Under the pieces are notes generated by a model. It had not been told where the DNA came from and searched no databases. It saw only the letters and a list, made by a program, of their open reading frames with translations. From positions 39,616,259 to 39,680,258 of the forward strand of contig OZ022260.1 in NCBI GenBank assembly GCA_963978905.1: 64,000 nucleotides of DNA. The letters run 5' to 3'. This document shows, one piece after another, positions 58,701 through 64,000 of the stretch. Source of the DNA: Trichostrongylus colubriformis. Taxonomy: Eukaryota > Nematoda > Chromadorea > Rhabditida > Trichostrongylidae. Position numbers and translations under genes: made by a program. How positions within the stretch are numbered: position 1 is the stretch's first letter; the number at the start of each line of letters is the position of its first letter.

Positions 58701-60196
58701 GATGGACGACCAAAGGATTCTGCCTTACACATGTGCCTTCCTACAGGAAATCTATCGTACAGGATATGTGCTCTATGTGAATTTTCTTCGAATCACAATG
58801 GAAGATGTGAACTGCGAAGGTTACATTTACCCTAGAATTGTACGTCTTGCACCAGTCTCAGCGGTTATTTTAAGGCTACAAAATTCGCAAAGGCACCAGA
58901 GTTATTCCGCAATATCCATCTGTTCACATGGATGAGACCATCTATCCTAGACCTGAGCTGGTTATTCCAGAACGACATCTTAAGGTAATATTCGCTTCTT
59001 ATACGCGCTCGCCGTCTCCCAGCGTCCATCAGGCATTAGGTACCTGCGAGCCGATCATTAGTCCCACGGCAACCGCACGCGGCATGCAGCAAATTTTGAG
59101 CGGCGCTGCATTTGGCCATCTTGTCGCGTAATCCTCGCATGGTAAAATTTTGATGCTTTTTTAAACACGGGCGGGCGTCCGAACGGGCACAATCCACCGC
59201 TCGCCTTTAACGCTCAAAGGCCCTATATAGTTCGTATAAATATAAGCTTTTGAGCTGATGAACACATCACAGTTCCACCATAATGAAGTAATTGTGACAT
59301 AAGGCTGTAGGAATGTTCTGCGCTATTTTTGCAAGTTTTTTTTGCATCCATCTTCTACACCAAGAATCAAGCAATGATTCTTAAATTTGTTATTTATATA
59401 ATTATCCGCTCTGAGCTGATGAACCCACCGAAGTTCCACTATATGCGGTGATTGTGACATAAGTCTGAGGAAAAATTTGCGCTATTTTTGCAAGTTTTCT
59501 TTGCATCCACCTTTTACACCAAGTATCAAGCAATCACTTTCGAGTTTGTTATTTATATTCACTCATACGCGCACATGAATCGTACTTGTTATTGCTGAGA
59601 ACTTCCCGAATCAAAAAATAAGTAAATAAATAAAAATAACATGAAATAAAATATGAATGCCGAATCTGGCCACTTGAGATGCTGCTAGGACCCTCTCATT
59701 CGCGCTGTAACCCAGACGCTACACGTGGAGCAACGGCATCCCAAGCCCATCCCGAGAAATCGCTATTCCATCTTCATGAAACTTTTATGAACCCCAGCCA
59801 CAACGGTTTCCGGAAGCTTTCAGAAAATTCTGAAAAGGTTGCAAAAATTCTCCTATAACCTGGGAAGGATTCATAATGCAACACATTTCAGGATGGCCAA
59901 TTCATTAGAGATGATCGTATCACGGGATTCTCTTCGGGAAAGCGTGCATGTATTGGTGAAAACCTTGCTCGAATGGAGGTTCCTGTTTTTGAATTCCTTC
60001 TCGAATTCCTAAGTTTCGAATGCTAATTCATTCGATCCAAATTCGCTATATTAAGGTGTTCATGTTCTTCACATCGCTCATGCAAAAATTCCATTTCGAG
60101 CCAGAAGGACTATACCCACCAGAACTGAAAACACAGATCTCTGCTCTACGCTCACCACTTACATACAAAATTCGTGTTATTGAAAGAAAAATATAA
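49759..60196 (+). CDS. Cytochrome P450, CYP2-like clan, complete 13-exon gene
   Basis: Exons: 49759-49870, 50874-50995, 51348-51428, 51501-51605, 53439-53525, 55338-55433, 55661-55798, 55977-56094, 56753-56919, 58693-58819, 58875-58984, 59892-59978, 60056-60196; 1491 nt, 496 aa, a normal microsomal P450 length. All introns are GT-AG with matching phases. Motifs: N-terminal membrane helix (about 4-22), hinge PPGP (28-31), C-helix WYKSQRRF (117-124), I-helix AGMET (304-308), K-helix EIYR (361-364), PERH (416-419), heme loop FSSGKRACIG with Cys441 ligand. It is an ER-anchored monooxygenase; nematode relatives oxidise xenobiotics and fatty acids. Introns 1, 4, 5, 8 and 9 carry transposons. Exon 2's acceptor lies at a MITE edge. 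No coding lesion seen. Subfamily is not assigned; CYP33/34/35-type nematode families are nearest by recall. Confidence 0.93.
49970..50240. repeat. Repeat related to family L (P450 intron 1)
   Basis: Contains ATTATCCAGGCTGTACC and GAAGAGCTCAAGCGGGCGTG, also found in the L-like element at 61975-62245. CACTAACCACGCCC and GGGCGTGGTTAGCGTGG form a local inverted pair. Confidence 0.5.
50405..50872. mobile_element. MITE family L abutting P450 exon 2
   Basis: Left end TTGAAGGCTAACACATGATA..ATCAGATTAGCGGCTTGCTTT is mirrored by the right end AAGCCACTAATCTGAT..GGTGTGCCTTTAA. The right TTAA (50869-50872) is followed by G and then exon 2 (50874), so the last target base is the A of the splice-site AG. 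The left target copy has decayed to TTGAA. Confidence 0.8.
51716..52150. repeat. Repeat family K, copy 3 (P450 intron 4)
   Basis: AAAGACACCGGGAAAGGTAA, GAGGTGCCCAGCAGTGTGAC and TGCGTCACTAGTCAGGGG match 17342-17702 and 10470-10700. Confidence 0.65.
52176..53326. mobile_element. Mariner element with inverted internal duplication (P450 intron 4)
   Basis: Ends GGTGTATGCAGAATAAATGG and the inverse of GTTGTATGCAGAATAAATGG, each followed inward by CCAAAA and flanked by TA. Inside, two copies of the transposase C terminus face outward: on the minus strand 52200-52475 (FYHDGIFSLPGRWQCCVDSN) and on the plus strand 52485-52715 (FYHDGKFSLPDPWQGCADPN). The mariner C-terminal pattern is FY..GI..LP.RWQ.CI...G.YF. 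The N-terminal and catalytic parts are missing and the copies have stops, so it is inactive. Confidence 0.75.
53065..53158 (+). repeat. 47-bp tandem duplication
   Basis: Two adjacent units containing ATGTCCACAATAACTATATG and AAACATGCCCAAGAATCAA, essentially identical; inside the mariner-bounded element of intron 4. Confidence 0.85.
54149..54560 (+). pseudogene. Penelope-like element GIY-YIG remnant (P450 intron 5)
   Basis: The frame contains a Cys-rich start (CGRDGCGHCIGDKICY), then VYVSGGMSRRGQKYVGGTKR, then VEHHRALQNP and SRHAHEG. This matches the C-terminal arrangement of Penelope-like retroelements, where a Cys motif precedes a GIY-YIG nuclease (C..C, VYLI.C..CG..YVGET.R, EH). The first Tyr of GIY is kept as VYV and the YVG is present. 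No reverse transcriptase is seen; the tail appears frame-shifted. It is a dead fragment in an intron. Confidence 0.55.
54905..55050 (+). mobile_element. Mariner-like terminal fragment (P450 intron 5)
   Basis: ATTAGGTTGAAAAATAAGTT followed by CCCGCCGTTTTTTGG is the same unit as 5511-5640. It begins like a mariner inverted terminal repeat; no transposase identified with confidence. Confidence 0.5.
56342..56534. mobile_element. TTAA-target hairpin MITE M3 (P450 intron 8)
   Basis: TTAAAGACACATTCCGCGCT..CGCTGATGAGTGGAGT at the left mirrors CCACCCATCAGCGAGCGC..GAATGTGCCTTCAA at the right. The centre pairs around AGGGCGTGG/CCACGCCC-type words. It is 193 bp with no coding sequence. Confidence 0.75.
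57455..58470 (+). pseudogene. RTE-type non-LTR retrotransposon remnant (P450 intron 9)
   Basis: Reverse transcriptase motif A is visible as TSIDLEKAFDSI (about 57460-57500) and motif C as HLRFADDVVV (57670-57700). Downstream are PFTLNGTNITECFSYVDLGR (57823-57882), SALIYASETWTLHKQ and KIRWAVHVMQYYDDRWTRAV. The order matches the RTE C-terminal half. Several frameshifts and internal stops; the endonuclease domain is absent. It is in the sense orientation relative to the P450. Confidence 0.85.
59252..59570 (+). repeat. 161-bp tandem duplication (P450 intron 11)
   Basis: Units start at 59252 and 59413 with GAGCTGATGAAC.CA and share ATTGTGACATAAG.CTG, GCGCTATTTTTGCAAGTTTT and ACACCAAG.ATCAAGCAAT. 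About 85-90 percent similar by eye. Confidence 0.8.
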
Positions 60197-60202
60197 AATA
60201 TC

Positions 60203-60208
60203 AATAAA
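60203..60208 (+). terminator. Poly(A) signal of the first P450
   Basis: AATAAA six bases after the TAA stop (60194-60196). Short 3' UTRs of this kind are common in nematodes. Confidence 0.65.
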
Positions 60209-60378
60209 TGAATATGTTGTCAGTGCAAATTTAGTGCATGGTACGATTTTTTGATTCACTCTTCTTCTGAACAAGCTACCACGCGATACAGGTCAACAGG
60301 GCTACCTTTGAAATCAGTGATTGTTTACCTTGGACGACATACCATTACAGGATATATCTGACTCATGAGTGGAATTCG

Positions 60379-60657
60379 TCAGCCGACGCCGCTGTACTTT
60401 ACCACTAATTGTTTATGTCTTGTTATCAGTGGCGGTATCAACTTCTCCCACGGTTCCACACACATTGATTGCTCAATCATTTTATACAAGAGTTTTTCGT
60501 CAATCGTAGTACTGCTTTTCCCATGGGTACTTGGATTTAATCCACCACGCAAGAATGACTTCACATCCTTCACGTACTCTTCAAATTCAAGGCTCTCCAA
60601 AGCAAAAACCATATTCACAAGTCGGGCGGACTTGTATGGCATGGCTCTTAAAGACAA
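60379..60657 (-). CDS. Orphan exon-like ORF between the P450s
   Basis: Unrecognised. Minus-strand frame with protein-like composition: LESLEFEEYVKDVKSF, STTIDEKLLYKMIEQSM, EPWEKLIPPLITRHKQL. It is preceded by an acceptor-like TCTTTAAG just before the AGCCATG and contains a donor-like GTAAAG after HKQLV, so the likely coding part is about 60400-60648. No partner exons were found nearby on this strand, so it may be a relic of a gene or of an unrecognised transposon. Confidence 0.3.
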   Translation of the reverse strand: MSLRAMPYKSARLVNMVFALESLEFEEYVKDVKSFLRGGLNPSTHGKSSTTIDEKLLYKMIEQSMCVEPWEKLIPPLITRHKQLVVKYSGVG

Positions 60658-61436
60658 CGGAAGGGCTTATTTTGATCGATTCGGTATGTGAAAGTGAAAA
60701 AGCTAAAAAGTGCGTGCAGCGCCCTTGGACACAAGGCAGTCTCGCCAAGATGATCGGAAGGAAAAAACCCTTTCGAAATTCCCACAGTTGGCATCTAACT
60801 GCTACCTTCGATTCATCGATGGAGGGTATACAGGGGCGGTTGACGCGAGATTAGGCAATGACACAAGTAACAGACGGTAACGGAGACAGACGAGAAAGGG
60901 TGTGTGTCAGGAAACTCAACTAGGTCACCGTGCCGCACCTACTGCGTAGCCGCAAGCACGAAATTCCCTTGCTGGTCCCTTTGTGAATTGTACCGCTACT
61001 CCACGCGCCATGACCAAGCTGCACTGCCCTGAAGCACACTCGACTCAAAACAACAATGCGTAGCTTACACGGAAGTCCATTACTGGTAGGTGGAGTACTC
61101 CAAAGTTTCTACGCATTTGATTGCTCATAATCGTGCCACATCAAAGTTACAGCCTATCCAGTTGTGGATCGAACCATCTGTCAATAGAAATGGATCTGTC
61201 CACTAATCTCGAAGTGTCTTGAATTGTTTCTAATGACCTGTTCATGGGGTGACTCTTTGTCCTTTTGGGCACGTGTCCAGAATATGGCAGGCTGCCCACT
61301 TCATTAGATGGGCAGTTGCAGTCTGTATGACCACTCACCGTCCCTCGTTTATTCTGCTCCTCTTAGGTGGACATTTGGAATTACACCAGTTGAAATCCTC
61401 AACTAACTTCTTTGAGAAATACACAAAAAGAAAGGA
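60658..61436. other. Intergenic between tandem P450s
   Basis: Presumed promoter region of the second P450. CTGCTCCTCTTAG at about 61350-61362 could be a spliced-leader acceptor about 70 bases before the ATG. Nothing else recognised. Confidence 0.35.
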
Positions 61437-62397
61437 ATGGGTCTTGTGGAAATACTCCTAGCTTTTGTCCTTATTCTATTCGTTCTGTGCTACAACATTA
61501 ATCGCTTACTCGGACTACCACCGGGTCCAACACCATGGCCAATTGTCGGTTGGTTTCTTCCTAACAATTCGCAACCTCAGGCATATTTCTGTAATTATTT
61601 CATTATTTTCACTCATTGTCAGAAATATGAAATGATTAAGGGAATACCTTTCAAATGCCAAAGACCGATCTTGACAAACATTTCCTTGTTCTGCGAAAGC
61701 AGTATGGTGATGTCTACACAGTTTGGATACCATTTCCTACAGTGGTCATTACTGGACACGAAGTGAGCGGCCAAGTCCTACAATCGGCGAGTTATAATTC
61801 AATGCTGAATTTAGGCCCTGAAACGGACGGTGATCAGAGATGGCGACTCATATGCTGGACGTCCGGATACATTTGTAATGATTCTTCTTGTGCAGGTGAG
61901 ATCACTGCTCTTTTTATGACCTCTGAAAAAAATTTTTCGCCATAATTGGATTAGCCGCCTATCTTCTCTAGGCAGCAGATCCTCAGATCTATCCAGGCTG
62001 CATCATTTATGCGCCATCACAATGGGCCAGCACTGCACCCGCTTGAATTTAAATTAGTTACACTCTTTTGGTTCAGGTAATTAATAAAGAGCTTGAGTGG
62101 GCGTGGTTGCGTTCGGTCGTATGAAGGGCTGCAAGCACGCGCATGGTGACGCACTGGTGCAACCTGGATATTTACCCAAGCACCTATTACCGCCAAGAAG
62201 GTAAATCGGCTAATCTGATTCTCGCGAGGTGTAACTTAAGTGGATGAACTGGTTCATAAGAGACATTAAACGTTGAAAATTTCTTACTTTAGGGAAACTA
62301 CGGTCTGATCTTCGAAGAAAACGCTTGGTACCGATCGCAGCGACGCTTTACAATTCACACACTGAGAAACTTAGGTGTTGGCAAGAACACTATAAAG
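61437..62397 (+). CDS. Second cytochrome P450, exons 1-4, continues beyond window
   Basis: Exons 61437-61548, 61641-61762, 61815-61895 and 62293-62397 have lengths 112, 122, 81 and 105, identical in length and phase to exons 1-4 of the P450 at 49759. The encoded 140 residues are about 70 percent identical to that protein: membrane helix, PPGP hinge, NTFQMPK, QYGDVYTVWIPFPTVV, SYAGRPDTF and C-helix AWYRSQRRFTIHTLR. This is a tandem duplicate in the same orientation. No exon 5 homologue is found by 64000, so the gene is cut by the window or has a long intron 4 (it is 1.8 kb in the first copy). All visible splice sites are intact. The exon 2 acceptor is GATTAAG. Confidence 0.9.
61975..62245. repeat. 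Family L-like repeat (second P450, intron 3)
   Basis: CTATCCAGGCTGCATCA, GAGCTTGAGTGGGCGTGGTTG and GGCTAATCTGATTCTCGCGAGG, ending TAACTTAA, relate it to the L element at 50405-50872 and the segment at 49970-50240. Confidence 0.55.
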
Positions 62398-64000
62398 GTA
62401 CACAGAACAGTACAAAATCATAATTCCAAGACGTCGAGAAGGTACACTTTACGTAATCTGATTTCTTATACGACTGATTTTACGCCTAATTGAAAACAGA
62501 GTTTTATCAGTCAGTACTTGTGATCGTTGATAGATACTGTACGGAATTAGAAGTGGTAGGACAATCTAAATCAAGCGGCTTCTGTAGCCGACAAAGGAGT
62601 TTCAATAAAATTCAAAAACGGCGTCTCCACAAGGATTCCAGCCACCGCCTCCAGCTTATGGAGGCGTGACATTTCTGCCAGACGGCTGCTGACAGACTAC
62701 TTTCTGTGGTGTACTTGAGCTGACTTCAGCTCGAGAGAGCGCCTTGTAACTCTGCTCAGAAAATCGTTTTGCAAATTTGGGAAGCAGATTCAAGATCAGC
62801 GTTCAATAATTCGTCGGATCATATATCCCACTGCAAACGGCCACTTCGACCTCGGGTTCTTCCCTTGTCAGCCTACAGGAGCTGTTAAGGATGCTGAACA
62901 CGAATATGACATCCGTTTTTGACACTAGCGCCAACTTGGTGCAATTGCACCGAATTGGTTGGCAACTTTTTCTCCCCCATTCCTTTCAAATTGTCGTTTA
63001 GAGGTATTCAGAATGCTGATCACAAATATGACATTGATCTTTTAGCACGGACACTGTTTGGCTTGAGATGGCCTTAGTCTTGTTCATATATACTGTAGTG
63101 GTGATTGTAGGTGGGGAACGTCATGTTTACGCCATCATTTTTCATCTGATACTGTCCTATAATCATCAATTTGCACACTTTCGCGTATATTTAGGCCTAA
63201 GTCTCAAGGGAAAAGAAAAGACTGATCACCTTCTCAAGCTTAGGCATGATCGCTGGAGTGATACCCCTACAATATCGCATCGCTGAGTGGCACTGAACAA
63301 AGCCACTGCGTCCAACGGGTGCCATATTCATAATCAGCATTTCGAACGACCGTTAACGGCCAAGTTTCAACGATTTTGGTGAGCGGACGCCATATTCGTG
63401 AGCCCCACCCCAGACGACCCCTCTGGGCGAGGGTACATCGAAAATTATATTTGACCTGTTTCGTGGTGTTGAGTCTGGTGATGATTGAATAGCGCTAAAT
63501 AATGAAATCATTGAGAAGGAACGATACCTTTCATTTGGATATGTTTCACGGGGCAAAAGATTGTGGCAAACAAAAATTAGTGTGAAGCCGTCCGCGCCGT
63601 GCGCAGAGAGGGAATTCCAGGGTACTGCGCCGGATGTCAAGCCTACCACGCGGTAATGGGCGGTTCTCCCCTGAATGCCCCAGATTTACAGCTTCTACTG
63701 CACAACGACCTCTCGGCCCACCGACTGCTCCTCGTCCACCGCGCCTGGTGTCGATGTACCCCGTTTAACCCCCAAGACGGACACTGCGCATTGACCAACC
63801 AAACCCTCGATGTCATAATTGACAACTGACCAATCAATAAAGTTGTTGACATATGCGCAACGTACTGATTGATCCCCACAAGTAACATGTATCAAATACA
63901 CTTGGATATATACTCGTACACAACACGAACACAATATTTTATAACGGCACCTACTTCACAAATAAGATGAGACACCTAATCTCAAAAGGAACCTACGGGA
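62398..64000. other. Presumed intron 4 of the second P450; repeats
   Basis: Related words AATGCTGA.CAC.AATATGAC occur at about 62890 and 63010, and inverted near 63325, so a repeat is present. Short frames at 63599-63934 are unrecognised. No P450 exon seen. Confidence 0.4.

Noticed and set aside
59892..60024. C-terminus of the P450 ending at a stop after FEFLLEFLSFEC
   Set aside because: That is intron read-through. Splicing at 59978 to 60056 gives the normal C-terminal sequence ending in a stop at 60194-60196.
61437..61766. 109-codon ORF as the product of the second P450 first exon
   Set aside because: It retains intron 1; the conserved donor after PWPIV (61548) and the acceptor at 61640 restore homology with the first P450.
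1..64000. CRISPR arrays, bacterial operons or phage features
   Set aside because: The window is eukaryotic with spliced genes; the short repeats are tandem duplications or transposon ends without regular spacers.

Overview
The window is nuclear DNA of a nematode, most likely a clade V strongylid (hookworm-like). The evidence is short canonical GT-AG introns with TTTCAG/TTTAAG acceptors, acceptor-like CAG sites immediately before start codons (spliced-leader style), remnants of RTE, mariner and Penelope-like elements, and very dense small palindromic transposons. Genus is inference; nothing here fixes it.

Three complete or nearly complete genes and one truncated gene can be built exon by exon. 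(1) A small Ser/Thr/Gln-rich gene of unknown function, + strand, 26959-27460. (2) A nine-exon alpha/beta-hydrolase epoxide hydrolase (EPHX4/CEEH type), - strand, 29555-39008, predicted 348 aa with catalytic triad D152-D291-H319. (3) A thirteen-exon cytochrome P450 of the CYP2-like clan, + strand, 49759-60196, predicted 496 aa with all diagnostic motifs including heme Cys441. (4) A second, tandem P450 from 61437, of which exons 1-4 lie in the window; these have exactly the same exon lengths and phases as gene 3, and the rest runs off the end. The epoxide hydrolase and the P450 pair are head to head about 10.7 kb apart.

1-26.9 kb: no protein gene I can support. It is a landscape of non-autonomous elements: TTAA-target palindromic MITEs, Tc1-like TA-target MITEs, 9-10 bp TSD (Mutator-like) MITEs, a piggyBac-like MITE, a tRNA-derived SINE pair, and an RTE remnant with a MITE inside it. 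27.5-29.5 kb: a tandemly duplicated repeat. 39-49.7 kb: intergenic, holding a mariner remnant, a 2.6-kb long inverted repeat with about 1-kb arms, direct and tandem repeats and more MITEs. The introns of the epoxide hydrolase and of the first P450 are also full of elements (mariner, Penelope-like, RTE, MITEs), yet every exon reads cleanly.

Most notable: a MITE inserted at a TTAA that overlaps the 3' splice site of P450 exon 2. The paralogous, uninserted site in the second P450 still shows TTAA in the same place, so the target duplication rebuilt the acceptor. Also notable are an 85-bp tandem duplication that copies the end and donor of epoxide hydrolase exon 2, and a perfect 82-bp-arm hairpin inside an intron. 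P450 plus epoxide hydrolase suggests a xenobiotic or epoxy-fatty-acid module, but that functional link is inference.
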